DNA from: an uncultured Opitutia bacterium | GTDB taxonomy: Bacteria > Verrucomicrobiota > Verrucomicrobiia > Opitutales > Opitutaceae | Direction: 5' to 3' | Length of the DNA stretch: 64,000 nt | NCBI GenBank assembly: GCA_903872505.1 | Contig: CAIQKV010000078.1 | Location: 62,001 to 126,000 of the forward strand | Shown: positions 52,185 to 60,890 of the stretch, piece after piece | How positions within the stretch are numbered: position 1 is the first letter of the stretch | How the letters are laid out: each line of letters begins with the position of its first letter | Notes under the pieces: generated by a model | Database searches by the model: none | What the model saw: only the letters and a program-made list of their open reading frames with translations | Told to the model about the DNA's origin: nothing | Program-made: the position numbers and the translations under genes

Positions 52185-53108
52185 TCACACCGGCCGGACC
52201 TGCCGGTGGTCGCGGAGCCAGGCACGCAGCAGGGCGACCTGCTTCCAGAGCCCGAACGCCGCCGCGTACTTCCAACGCGCGAACGACGAGGTCCCGAAAT
52301 GCTTCAAAAAAACCGCCCGGTTCGCGTCGAAGATTGCGCGCGCCATCGCGTCGTAGTCCTTCGCCACGCTCACGCCCTTCAGGTGGGTGATGCTGACGGC
52401 GCCGTCGTAGACGATCTTCCAGCCGGCCCGCGCCACGCGGATGCACAAATCGAGGTCGTCGCCGTACATGAAGAACGCCTCGTCGAAGACCTTGCCGTCC
52501 GGCGCCACCGCCGCCAGAGTGCGCCGCGGCGCGAGCATGAACGCGCCGTTGATCGCACCGACCTCGTAGGTGCCGCCGGCCGGCCGGTGCGTGAGGTTGT
52601 AGCCGGCGAACAGCGCCGTGTGCGGAAACGCCGCCGCCAGCCCGGTCGCCCGGCAAAACCCGTCCCACAACGTCGGAATGCCACGCCGGCACGCGAGGTC
52701 CATCGTGCCGTCCGCCAGGACGAGCCGCGGGGTGATCAGCCCGATCCGGTCGTCCGCCCGCAGGCGCGCGAGACCGTGCGCCAGCGCCGGGGCGTTGCTG
52801 ACTGTGTCCGGGTTGAGGAACAGGATGAAGTCGCCGCGGGCGCGGGCAAAGCCGAGGTTGTTCGCCCGGCCGAAGCCAAGATTCGCTCCCGGCGCCAGGT
52901 ACCCGGCGTGGGAAAATTGCGTGCGCACGATCTCGCCCGCGCCGTCGCCCGGCGAGTTGTCCACCACGATCACCTCGACCTCGCGCCCCTCGAGCGTGCG
53001 CGGCAGGGAGGCGAGGCAGGCACCGATTTCATCCCGTGACCGGTAGGCGACGATGATGATCGAAAGCAGCGGCGTGTTCGGCGTGGACACGCCCCGACGC
53101 TGTGCCAT
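52185..53108 (-). CDS. Glycosyltransferase family 2, rhamnosyltransferase-like
   Basis: 307 residues from ATG 53108 (MAQRRGVSTPNTPLLSIIIV). GT-A fold: VEVIVVDNSPGDGAGEIV, the WbbL/RfbF-type loop NLGFGRANNLGFARARGDFI (about 73-92), LFLNPDTVSN as the acidic nucleotide-sugar motif (about 93), and EAFFMYGDDLDLCIRVARAG near residue 225. These patterns match rhamnosyl transferases of O-antigen loci. Its start is only 16 bases from that of the divergent GT2 gene on the other strand, so the two promoters must overlap coding sequence. Convergent with the sugar transferase gene. Confidence 0.9.
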   Translation of the reverse strand: MAQRRGVSTPNTPLLSIIIVAYRSRDEIGACLASLPRTLEGREVEVIVVDNSPGDGAGEIVRTQFSHAGYLAPGANLGFGRANNLGFARARGDFILFLNPDTVSNAPALAHGLARLRADDRIGLITPRLVLADGTMDLACRRGIPTLWDGFCRATGLAAAFPHTALFAGYNLTHRPAGGTYEVGAINGAFMLAPRRTLAAVAPDGKVFDEAFFMYGDDLDLCIRVARAGWKIVYDGAVSITHLKGVSVAKDYDAMARAIFDANRAVFLKHFGTSSFARWKYAAAFGLWKQVALLRAWLRDHRQVRPV

Positions 53109-53124
53109 ACTCACTTCAAACGCA

Positions 53125-53880
53125 ATGCCTCCTGAATCCTCACCCCTGATCAGTGTAATTGTCGTCTGCAAAGACCCCGGACTGCGCCTGCGTGACGCCC
53201 TTGCCAGCGTCTGGGCCCAGCATATCTCGCCGCTGCCCGAACTCATCGTCGTGGACGGTGGCTCGGAAGACGGCTCCCGCGTGTGGCTCGCCTCCCAGCG
53301 CGCGCGCCTCGCCACGCTGCTCATGGAACCCGACCGGGGCGTTTACGATGCCATGAACAAGGGCCTGGCCGCGGCCCACGGCGAGTGGGTGCTCTTCCTC
53401 GGGGCCGATGACAAGTTTCCCCACGACGGCGTGCTGAGCCGGACCCAAGGCGCGCTAAAACAGGCCACCGGCGGGGTGGCCGTGGGCGAAATCGCCTACG
53501 ATGACGGCCGGATCGAGTCCCTCCCGGCGAAACCGAAACCGGTCGCGCGGAATTTTGTGCATCATCAGGGCGCGTTCTACCGCCGGTCATTGTTCGCGGA
53601 GCACGGCTTCTTTGATGCGTCGCTGGCCGTGATGGCCGACTATGACTTCAACCTGCGGCTCTGGAAAAAGAAAGTCACCTTCACCGCACTCCCGCTGCGC
53701 ATCAGTGTCTGCGGCACCGGCGGCCTGAGTGACTCTGGTGACTGGCGCGGCTGCCAGGAGGAAATCGCCGTGCGCCACCGCCACTTTCCCGCCTGGCGCT
53801 GCTGGTTTTCGGATCTGTTCACCGTGCTGCGTTGGGTCCGCCAAAAGATCGCCCCGCGCGCCTCCCGCCCCAAGGGCTGA
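53125..53880 (+). CDS. Glycosyltransferase family 2
   Basis: 251 residues from ATG 53125 (MPPESSPLISVIVVCKDPGL). GT-A domain: LIVVDGGSEDGSRVWLASQ, GVYDAMNKGLAAAHGEWVLF (about 74-93) and the metal-binding GADDKFPHD. HHQGAFYRRSLFAEHGFFD (about 152-170) is the acceptor-side motif common to WcaA/PssE-like small transferases. The C-terminus is basic (RWVRQKIAPRASRPKG), likely to touch the membrane. Followed by a methyltransferase gene 65 bases downstream, possibly one transcript. Confidence 0.9.
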   Translation: MPPESSPLISVIVVCKDPGLRLRDALASVWAQHISPLPELIVVDGGSEDGSRVWLASQRARLATLLMEPDRGVYDAMNKGLAAAHGEWVLFLGADDKFPHDGVLSRTQGALKQATGGVAVGEIAYDDGRIESLPAKPKPVARNFVHHQGAFYRRSLFAEHGFFDASLAVMADYDFNLRLWKKKVTFTALPLRISVCGTGGLSDSGDWRGCQEEIAVRHRHFPAWRCWFSDLFTVLRWVRQKIAPRASRPKG

Positions 53881-53945
53881 GCCCGGCCCCAGCTTCGCCC
53901 GCCGCGGCGCCGCGGACTGCGCCCTGCCCGGCTGGCCCCTTGCCG

Positions 53946-54851
53946 ATGAAATCTGACGAACCCGTGCGCTACGACCGCTCCCAACAGGAATGGGACAAGG
54001 TCCTCTCCGACCCGGACCGGCAGAAAGTCGGGCAAAGCTGGTTTCGCGAGGATACCCTGAACCATTGGCGCCATGCCCGGATCCGCGCGCCGCTGCAGGC
54101 GATCGTCGCCCACGACCCGGCCGCCAGCTGGCTCACCGTGGGGGACGGGCGCTATGGCACGGACGCGCACCATCTGATTGCCCTCGGCGCCCAGACCGTC
54201 CACTGCACGGACATCTCCGACACGCTGCTGAAGATCGGGCATGAAAAGGGCTTCATCCAGTCGTACTCCGCCGAGAACGCGGAGGCGCTGAGTTTTCCGG
54301 ACAAAGCCTTCGATTACGTCTACTGCAAGGAATCCTTTCATCATTTTCCGCGGCCCTACCTCGCCCTGGGCGAAATGTTCCGCGTCGCCCGGAAGGCCGT
54401 GATTCTGACCGAGCCCCGGGACCGCGTCATCGACCGGGCGACCTGGCCGTTTGCCTTCCGCCTGCTGAAAACCCTGCTGCGAAAAAATCGGCAGCAGCAC
54501 GACTTCGAGCCGGTGGGAAATTACATCTATTCCATCTCCGAGCGGGAAATTGAAAAGTTCCTGCTGGGGATGCACTACACCTCGGTCGCGTTCATCGGCT
54601 GCAACGACGCCTATCTGCCCGGCGTGGAGTTTTCCGCCCTGACTTCCTCCAGCCCGGCCGACCGGAAGCTGCGCCGCAGGATTCAGGGCCGGATCAAGCT
54701 CCGCGATGCGCTGACCCGGATCGGACTGATGAAAAGCACCCTGCTGACCGCCGCGCTTTTCAAGGCGGCGCCGGCCGCGGGTTTGGCGGAAACCCTGGCG
54801 AAGCAGGGCTGGAAATTGAAGCATCTGCCGAAGAACCCCTATCTCGGCTGA
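53946..54851 (+). CDS. Class I SAM-dependent methyltransferase
   Basis: 301 residues from ATG 53946 (MKSDEPVRYDRSQQEWDKVL). Methyltransf_11-like core at about residues 55-165: motif I SWLTVGDGRYGTDAHHLIAL, motif II HCTDISDTLLKIG, and the post-motif FPDKAFDYVYCKESFHHFPR (about 118-137). The C-terminal 120 residues are specific. Within the polysaccharide locus it should methylate a sugar or lipid-linked intermediate. Convergent with the glycosyltransferase gene ending at 54876, 24 bases apart. Confidence 0.85.
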   Translation: MKSDEPVRYDRSQQEWDKVLSDPDRQKVGQSWFREDTLNHWRHARIRAPLQAIVAHDPAASWLTVGDGRYGTDAHHLIALGAQTVHCTDISDTLLKIGHEKGFIQSYSAENAEALSFPDKAFDYVYCKESFHHFPRPYLALGEMFRVARKAVILTEPRDRVIDRATWPFAFRLLKTLLRKNRQQHDFEPVGNYIYSISEREIEKFLLGMHYTSVAFIGCNDAYLPGVEFSALTSSSPADRKLRRRIQGRIKLRDALTRIGLMKSTLLTAALFKAAPAAGLAETLAKQGWKLKHLPKNPYLG

Positions 54852-54875
54852 CGCCAATCTGCCGGGCGCGGCGGT

Positions 54876-55991
54876 TCAGGTCCTCAGGTCGCGCAACAGC
54901 TGCGTAAAACGCTCGTAGCGGGACTCCCAGGTGTTGGCCTGGGCCCGAGCGATGCGGGCGGCGCGCGCCTCCGCGGTGTCGGTGGCCACCACCCGCTCGA
55001 TCGCGGGAACCCACTGCTTCGGTCCCAGCGGGTAATTCAGCATGTCCGGCAGTTCCGCGACCAGCTCGGGCAGCGGGCTCGCCATCACCGGGCGGCCGGT
55101 CGCCAGGCATTCGTAGGTCTTGGCCGGCATCACCGCCTCGGTGTAGCCGTTCAGGGCGTAGGGCAGCAGGATCACGTCCGCCTGCTCGACAAACTCCCGC
55201 AGCCGCTCATGCGGCACCTGGCCGGGGAGGATGACGTTGGCCGGAAAGGCATGCGGGGTTTTCACCGGGCCGACCAGGAGCAGCCGCCAGCCGGGCCGCT
55301 CCCGCGCGATGTGGTCCAGCAGCGCGAAGTCGAGATGCTGGTGGTGCAGGTGCCCGTAGTAGAGCAGCACCAGCCGGTCGAGGGGCGCGGACGGGCGCGG
55401 CGCGACGAGGAAGCGCTCGACGAGGGCGCCGTGCGGCAGCTGCACGCAGCGCCGGGCCTTGGGCTGCTTCCGGGTCAGCAACGTGCGGCTGGGCACCAGC
55501 GTGAGATCCGCCTGCCGCAGCAACTGCCGCTCGTCCGCCGGCAAAAACTCCGGGATGCCGCGCACGGCCAGCCAGTCGTCGGTGCAGTCGTAGACCAGCC
55601 GGCGGTGCGGCACACGCTCGATCAGCTGCAGTGCCGTGCGCGCCGCGGAATAGTTGACGATCAGGTCGACGCCGCGGCGCAGCTCCGGGTGCCACGCGAG
55701 CCAGCGGTTGAGCAGGACGGCGTTGAACCGGCACCACTCCGGGCTGATCGCGGGCAGCACGAGCGGGCGGACCACGCTCACGCCGGCGGGTGGCGGCGCG
55801 GAGCGGAGCTTTCGGGACGGCTTGAACCAGCCCCACAGCCGCCCCAGGTCCTGCCAAGTCGGGCGCCGCACGCCCGGAATCTCGCAAAACACCACATCGT
55901 AGTCCCGCGCGCACAGCGTCGCCATCGTCTGGTGACGCTGCCAGACGAAGTCCCAGCGGATATTCGAAATGAAGAGGGCGGTCGGGCGCAT
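54876..55991 (-). CDS. Glycosyltransferase family 4-like (GT-B)
   Basis: 371 residues. GT-B fold: N-terminal acceptor domain (IRWDFVWQRHQTMATLCARD), inter-domain VYDCTDDWLAVRGIPEFLPA, and C-terminal donor domain with LVLLYYGHLHHQHLDFALLD (about 208-227), then LLVGPVKTPHAFPANVILPG and the donor motif ADVILLPYALNGYTEAVMPA (about 280-299) followed by KTYECLATGRPVMASPLPE. The E-x7-E type pattern is present in modified form. Last gene of the ten-gene minus-strand run; its start lies two bases after the previous stop. Confidence 0.9.
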   Translation of the reverse strand: MRPTALFISNIRWDFVWQRHQTMATLCARDYDVVFCEIPGVRRPTWQDLGRLWGWFKPSRKLRSAPPPAGVSVVRPLVLPAISPEWCRFNAVLLNRWLAWHPELRRGVDLIVNYSAARTALQLIERVPHRRLVYDCTDDWLAVRGIPEFLPADERQLLRQADLTLVPSRTLLTRKQPKARRCVQLPHGALVERFLVAPRPSAPLDRLVLLYYGHLHHQHLDFALLDHIARERPGWRLLLVGPVKTPHAFPANVILPGQVPHERLREFVEQADVILLPYALNGYTEAVMPAKTYECLATGRPVMASPLPELVAELPDMLNYPLGPKQWVPAIERVVATDTAEARAARIARAQANTWESRYERFTQLLRDLRT

Positions 55992-55993
55992 GT

Positions 55994-56782
55994 TCAGTCT
56001 CCGCGGTAAATCCGGCGCATGGAAACGAAACCGTGGCGGCGGATCCGGTCGAGGTAAACCGGAAGATTGTCGCGGCCAAACCGCAGGCGGGACCCGAGCG
56101 GGGCCGGGGCGTCGGCCCAGCGCGCCAGCGCCCGGCTTTTCTCGACGTCGGCGGCCGCCTCGTCCTTGGACAGCTGGCCGGGATGCAGCCGGAAGCGGGC
56201 GACCTCCGCGGAAACATATTCAAAGCGCACCCCGCCGGCCAGCGCCCGGCTGAACAAATCCAAATCACCCGCCAGCCGGTAGCCTGCATCAAACCCGCGC
56301 AAAGTCGTCAGCAGTGACGACCGCACCCAGGTACCCGGCTGGGCGAACGGGACGATCCCGCGCGCGAGCAGGGCCGCGAGGTCCCCGGCCTGATGCGCCA
56401 CCGGCAGCCAGCCTTGGAGCGCACCGTGCGCATCGACCAGGCTGACGCGGCCGTAGACCACGCCGATTTCCGGGTTCTGCTCGAGCCGCCGCAAGGCCTC
56501 CGCCGCTCCGGCCGCACAGAGCACATCGTCGTCGTTGAGATAAGTAAAAGCCTCGGAGTCCCCCGCCGCGGCGATCCCGGCATTGAGGGCGGCGTACATG
56601 CCCCCACCCGGCTCGGCCACCACCTGCGCCTGGGGAAAGCGTTGCTCCAACTCCGCCCGGACCGCCGCCGGACAGACCAGCACGTGCCGGCACGCGGACC
56701 CCAGTCCGGCCACGCTGGCCGCGGTTTCCGCCAGCCACGGCGACTGGCCGAGCGTGGGCGTGACGATAAGCAGGTTGCTCAT
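55994..56782 (-). CDS. Glycosyltransferase family 2
   Basis: 262 residues from ATG 56782 (MSNLLIVTPTLGQSPWLAET), chosen because the ATG overlaps the stop of the GT9 gene (ATGA). GT-A region: GGGMYAALNAGIAAAGDSEA (about 59-78) and YLNDDDVLCAAGAAEALRRL with the acidic motif DDD at about 82. FAQPGTWVRSSLLTTLRGFD (about 145-164) and DLDLFSRALAGG follow as acceptor-side motifs. The tail is arginine-rich (RIRRHGFVSMRRIYRGD). Part of the large minus-strand run; donor and acceptor unknown. Confidence 0.9.
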   Translation of the reverse strand: MSNLLIVTPTLGQSPWLAETAASVAGLGSACRHVLVCPAAVRAELEQRFPQAQVVAEPGGGMYAALNAGIAAAGDSEAFTYLNDDDVLCAAGAAEALRRLEQNPEIGVVYGRVSLVDAHGALQGWLPVAHQAGDLAALLARGIVPFAQPGTWVRSSLLTTLRGFDAGYRLAGDLDLFSRALAGGVRFEYVSAEVARFRLHPGQLSKDEAAADVEKSRALARWADAPAPLGSRLRFGRDNLPVYLDRIRRHGFVSMRRIYRGD

Positions 56783-57948
56783 GCGGACGCTCCTTCCTGC
56801 AGGGCCTTGGCGACCGCCACACGCACGGACTCGAGGGAGATGCGTGTCAGGCAATAGGGTTCAGGGTGAATGCACTTCCAGTTGCATCCGAAGCAATCGA
56901 GCGGATGGGTGAGCCAAACCTGTCGCGCGGACCGCCTCCACGGGCCAAACTCTCCAAAGTGCCCGCCGCCGATCAGGATCACTGCCGGCCGGTCGAAGCT
57001 CGCCGCGAGGTGCGCTGTCGCGGTCTCCACCGACACGACCAGGCCTGCCCCCGCCACGTTCTTCGCAAATGCGACCACGTCCATCGGTGCCGCGCAAGTG
57101 ACGCCGGTGACGCCGCGGTCCTGCAGGATGGCCACGAGTCGCCGCAACCGCGGCTGCTGCGCCAAGTCACCGCAGAGCGTGATCGGCGCGGACGACATTG
57201 TCCGCACCGTCTGTAATGCCGCCGTAAGCAGCGGCCCGGGAAAGTCCCGGATCTCTGCGCTGCCAAACGGTGTTACTAGTATTCCCACTTGGGCCGTACC
57301 AGCACTCACCTGCTCAAACCGGGGAATGATTTCCGCCGCTGCCACCGGCCGGCCCAAGACGTGCGCCAGCAGCTGCCGGTGCCGTTCCTGCTCGCGGCAG
57401 CCGGCTGGGTCCGCTGCCGCGGGCGGCACATACCTCGTTCGGACAGCAGCCGCATGCGCAAAAGTGCGGCGGGCGGCAAATTCACGTTCCGCCCGCGCCT
57501 CGTCGATTACGTGGGTGCGGCCGCCCAGCCACGTCAGGACCAGCTCGTCCCAATCGTCCCGCTGGTGCCGCAGACAGATCACCACCTCGGCGGAAACGCC
57601 GCCGAGCAGGGCCCGGGCCTTCCGCCCATCCCAGAGCAGGCGCTTGTGCCCCACCCCGATGGGCAGGATCAGCCGCGCCGTGCGCGGGAACTCCTGCTCG
57701 GCCAGCGGTGCCACTTGGGGCGAGACAATCAGCAGGCATTGTTCCTCGCCAAAGCTGGCGAGCACCTGGCGGATCGCCGAGACCGCGAGCACGAAATCGC
57801 CCAGGCGGTCGAGCTTGACGATCGCGGCCCGGTACTGGCCGGGCCTTTCGCGGACGATGGGGCGCGCAAGCCACCGGGTGAGCAGGCGGCGCAGACCCCT
57901 GACCGGCCCGCCAGCACCTGCCTGCGAGCTGTGAGTTGTCGGCGTCAT
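56779..57948 (-). CDS. Glycosyltransferase family 9 (heptosyltransferase-like)
   Basis: 389 residues from ATG 57948, preceded by GGAGAGG at a good distance; ATG 57954 is the alternative. N-terminal AAIVKLDRLGDFVLAVSAIR (about 41-60) and C-terminal VVSVETATAHLAASFDRPAV (about 309-328) are the acceptor and ADP-heptose-site landmarks of WaaC/WaaF-type enzymes. GGGHFGEFGPWR then a cysteine-rich DCFGCNWKCIHPEPYCL (about 355-371) follow, as in many GT9 proteins of O-antigen clusters. It could add heptose to the LPS core or another sugar. 73 bases separate it from the upstream methyltransferase gene, holding nothing recognisable. Confidence 0.9.
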   Translation of the reverse strand: MTPTTHSSQAGAGGPVRGLRRLLTRWLARPIVRERPGQYRAAIVKLDRLGDFVLAVSAIRQVLASFGEEQCLLIVSPQVAPLAEQEFPRTARLILPIGVGHKRLLWDGRKARALLGGVSAEVVICLRHQRDDWDELVLTWLGGRTHVIDEARAEREFAARRTFAHAAAVRTRYVPPAAADPAGCREQERHRQLLAHVLGRPVAAAEIIPRFEQVSAGTAQVGILVTPFGSAEIRDFPGPLLTAALQTVRTMSSAPITLCGDLAQQPRLRRLVAILQDRGVTGVTCAAPMDVVAFAKNVAGAGLVVSVETATAHLAASFDRPAVILIGGGHFGEFGPWRRSARQVWLTHPLDCFGCNWKCIHPEPYCLTRISLESVRVAVAKALQEGASA

Positions 57949-58021
57949 GCCCATGCCTCTCCAACTACGCTGATACAATCAGAGCGCTGCAACCATATCG
58001 TTGGCGGGGTGCCCGGTCTGC

Positions 58022-58924
58022 TCAAAGCGGCTTGCGCAATTCCAGACAGCAGACGCCTACCCCGGGCATGTCCGCGAATTGTTCAAACCATTGGTAGGAG
58101 TCCGCCGCCGTCCACGGGGCGTCCACCGCCCAGGCGTAGCTGTACCCTTGGTGCGCGCGTTCGACAAAAGCCGCGTACGTACCCGCCCGCTTTTCACCGA
58201 ACCAGGCAATCCGCCTGATCTCCAGGTCCGGCACCTGCGCCAGCAAACGCTGCCGCACCGCCGCCTCGTCATAGTAGCGCTGGAAAAAATATCCCCGTTC
58301 GGTCCGGACGAGGCCCAGTTGGTAGGTGTTTTCGCCGACAAATTCCTCCGTGTAGGCGGGCGCGCTCATCACCGTGAGGCAAAGCCGGCCCCCGGGCAGC
58401 AGGCAGTCAGCCAGGGCCCGCAACGCCCGGCCGTCCTCAGCGTTCCCCGCGATGTGCTCGAAGACCGAGACGGACCAGATCGCCTGGTAGCGCTGCTTTT
58501 CCGCCGCCAGCGCCTGCACATCGAGGCCGGCCACCTCGATCCCGCGCAATCCCAGGCGCTGCACCCGCTCCCGGATGGTCGAGCTATCGCGGGCATCCGG
58601 GTTGGAAATCCGGATCCGCAGTCCCGGCTGGGTCGCGGCCAGATAAAGGGACAGCAGCGCCGGTGAGGAAACGTCCAGCGCCGGTCCGGTCACGCCCCGC
58701 AACGCCTCCGCCACGAAGGAAAATTCGTAGTAGCGGAGAAAATCCACCGGTTGCAGCGCCATGCGCAGGCTGCCGCGCATGCCGCGGAGGCACATCCGCC
58801 AGCCAAGCCGCCGGCCATAGCGGTCAAACTCCAGGCCCGGGAGGCCGCGCCGGCGGGCGCGCTGCCGTGCCCGGGTGCCGCGCAGCCAGTGCCAGGGAAT
58901 CAGGAGATGGTCGGATCGGATCAT
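58022..58924 (-). CDS. Class I SAM-dependent methyltransferase
   Basis: 300 residues from ATG 58924, which overlaps the stop of the preceding glycosyltransferase gene (ATGA). A basic N-terminus (RARQRARRRGLPGLEFDRYG) precedes the methyltransferase core: ALDVSSPALLSLYLAATQPG (motif I variant, about 84-103), IRISNPDARDSSTIRERVQR, IWSVSVFEHIAGNAEDGRAL (about 150-169) and LADCLLPGGRLCLTVMS. A C-terminal region of about 90 residues with many aromatic residues (YSYAWAVDAPWTAADSYQWF) is of unknown function. Presumably modifies a sugar of the local polysaccharide. Confidence 0.82.
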   Translation of the reverse strand: MIRSDHLLIPWHWLRGTRARQRARRRGLPGLEFDRYGRRLGWRMCLRGMRGSLRMALQPVDFLRYYEFSFVAEALRGVTGPALDVSSPALLSLYLAATQPGLRIRISNPDARDSSTIRERVQRLGLRGIEVAGLDVQALAAEKQRYQAIWSVSVFEHIAGNAEDGRALRALADCLLPGGRLCLTVMSAPAYTEEFVGENTYQLGLVRTERGYFFQRYYDEAAVRQRLLAQVPDLEIRRIAWFGEKRAGTYAAFVERAHQGYSYAWAVDAPWTAADSYQWFEQFADMPGVGVCCLELRKPL

Positions 58925-59865
58925 GGCACGGCCCGGCCCAGCAGCCGGCGGGCTGATCGGCGCAGCAACCCGGCGTATCCGCCGGAATACAGTGTGTGCT
59001 CGGTATGGCTGTCCGCGCGCCGGTCCCGCTCGATATTTTCCGGATGCCGCAGCGGGAAGGTCAGCTCCGCCGTGGGCCGGCAGAGCCGGCGCTCCGCCGG
59101 CCGCATGTGCGTGGCATCGAGGCCAAAGCCGATGTTGGTCACCAGATTGACCCCGGGGAGCGCCGCCAGCCCGCCATGACGCCACATCGCGTAGGTCCAG
59201 CGGTAGGCCCAGCTGTCCACTTTCCCGGCGTGGACCCGGTCGAAAACGTCCCGCCAGTACTGCGCCGCCCCGGGTTCGCTGAACTGCTCGCGCAACCAGC
59301 TCGTTTCCCGCGCCGCCGGCCAGTCCTTCATCTCCCAGTCGAAGTGCTTCCATGACCGGCGCCATGCCGCCCAGCCCCAAACGTGGTTGTACCGCGAAAA
59401 ATAATACCGGTCCGGCTGCGCACGGGCTTGAAAATTAGCCCCGCCTATGTGGCTGATCCGGTCATCATCCCGATACCGGGCGAGCAACTCGGCGCTGAAC
59501 GGGAAAAAACTCCGACCCGGCACGCAATCATCTTCGAGAATAATGGCCTCGGGTTCGCGGGCAAAGACCGCGTCCAGCCCCGATGACACACGCCGCGCGC
59601 ACCCGAGGTTCGCCGGCGCATAGTCGCGAATCACCTCGCAGGGCCAGTCCACGCCGTGCTCGACCAGCGACCGCACCTCCGCGCACAAAGCGGGCTCACC
59701 CGGCCGGTCGCGCCGCGGGCCGTCGGCCACGACGTAGAGCCGCGACGGCTGCGCGGCACGGATCGCCGCCAGCGACCGGGCCGTGCAACCCGGCCGGTTG
59801 AATACAACAAGAACGACCGTGGTAGTCAGCGCGGGTTCTCTCGCCGTGGCGGCGGACGGATTCAT
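58921..59865 (-). CDS. GT-A glycosyltransferase (HlpA/GT2-like)
   Basis: 314 residues. Starts TTTVVLVVFNRPGCTARSLA (about 14-33), then LYVVADGPRRDRPGEPALCA and APANLGCARRVSSGLDAVFA. The acidic metal motif is EAIILEDDCVPGRSFFPFSA (about 106-125; EDD). RYNHVWGWAAWRRSWKHFDW (about 158-177) is the acceptor-side motif seen in the group often annotated hemolytic protein HlpA-like glycosyltransferases, distantly like GnT-I. Ends with an arginine-rich tail. Lies 31 bases after the fucosyltransferase-like gene and is coupled by a four-base overlap to the methyltransferase. Confidence 0.85.
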   Translation of the reverse strand: MNPSAATAREPALTTTVVLVVFNRPGCTARSLAAIRAAQPSRLYVVADGPRRDRPGEPALCAEVRSLVEHGVDWPCEVIRDYAPANLGCARRVSSGLDAVFAREPEAIILEDDCVPGRSFFPFSAELLARYRDDDRISHIGGANFQARAQPDRYYFSRYNHVWGWAAWRRSWKHFDWEMKDWPAARETSWLREQFSEPGAAQYWRDVFDRVHAGKVDSWAYRWTYAMWRHGGLAALPGVNLVTNIGFGLDATHMRPAERRLCRPTAELTFPLRHPENIERDRRADSHTEHTLYSGGYAGLLRRSARRLLGRAVP

Positions 59866-59896
59866 GGTATCGGAGGAGGAGGATTCCGATCGCTGT

Positions 59897-60877
59897 TCAT
59901 TTTACCGATCGCGAGAACTCCGGATGCCGGGCTGCTCCCACCATTCCATCGCTGATCAGTTGATCGTGGGCCATCACTTGATTCGCCGACACCACCGGCC
60001 ACAGCGGGACGCCGCCTACGAAGGCGGCGGTGGCCGAGAAGGTGCTTGGGGCGCTGACGATGAAGTCGCACAGGGAAAGCTCGACCCAATTCTCAAACCA
60101 ATGTCCGGCCGACCGGGGATTGCCGCTCGCGAGATGCACGGGCAGGCCGCCAAAATCCGCCGGATCCTGCCAGTCTTCCGATGCCACCACCACGCCGACC
60201 CTGCGCCCGCCGTGCAAATCGAGCAACTGTCGGATCCACCCGGCGTATTGCGCACTGGTGAAAAAAAACCGCCCGCCGTCCCACACCCGGTAATCCGATT
60301 GCCGGACGAGCACGCCCACGAGCACATCGTAACGCGCTCGGAGCAGAGTCATGAACTCCTGCGCCGGTCGGGCAAATTCAGGCGCCGGGAGAAAATATCC
60401 GCGAAGCTCCGCCTGATACTGCTCAAAAAGGCGCCAACTCGCAATTTTCCAGCCGCTGCACGTCGTGACAGGCGACCGCGCCACGCGGGGGAAAAAAACG
60501 GGGTCGTCCAAGTCGATGCCTTCACTCTTCGATCCGCCGTCGGTGATGGCCTGCCAGCCCGGCCGCCACCGACCGGCGACGTGCACGAGACTCGACCACC
60601 GATCGCGGTCCAGCCCGCCCCGGCGCATCCAGCCGGGCAAATCGTCGAGCCGCCGGGCCCACGCGTCCATACGGGATGGCCGGATCGGAAACAGGCAGGC
60701 GGGGTGTTGGCGCCAAACGTCGAAATAGGTCGCGTAGGGCCAGAACGCCAGGTCAAGCACCTCGACTTGCCCTTCATGCGCCCGCACCCAGGCCATCCAG
60801 TGGGTGAAACGAATGAGCTGGTTGCCCAGCCGGCCGGCACCATGCGTGTAGAGGACCATTGGCGAAGTTGCGGTCAT
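59897..60877 (-). CDS. Fucosyltransferase-like (GT11/GT-B) protein
   Basis: 326 residues from ATG 60877 (MTATSPMVLYTHGAGRLGNQ). The N-terminal GAGRLGNQLIRFTHWMAW is the GGLGNQ-type motif of alpha-1,2-fucosyltransferases. VGVLVRQSDYRVWDGGRFFF (about 217-236) replaces the family HxRRGDY motif, and SAPSTFSATAAFVGGVPLW (about 285-303) is like SxSSFSWWAA near the donor site. The central 100 residues are unusual. A GDP-sugar-dependent transferase is likely but not certain, and the conserved arginine pair is reduced to R-Q-S-D-Y. Part of the minus-strand run. Confidence 0.62.
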   Translation of the reverse strand: MTATSPMVLYTHGAGRLGNQLIRFTHWMAWVRAHEGQVEVLDLAFWPYATYFDVWRQHPACLFPIRPSRMDAWARRLDDLPGWMRRGGLDRDRWSSLVHVAGRWRPGWQAITDGGSKSEGIDLDDPVFFPRVARSPVTTCSGWKIASWRLFEQYQAELRGYFLPAPEFARPAQEFMTLLRARYDVLVGVLVRQSDYRVWDGGRFFFTSAQYAGWIRQLLDLHGGRRVGVVVASEDWQDPADFGGLPVHLASGNPRSAGHWFENWVELSLCDFIVSAPSTFSATAAFVGGVPLWPVVSANQVMAHDQLISDGMVGAARHPEFSRSVK

Positions 60878-60890
60878 CGTGCCCCTGGCG

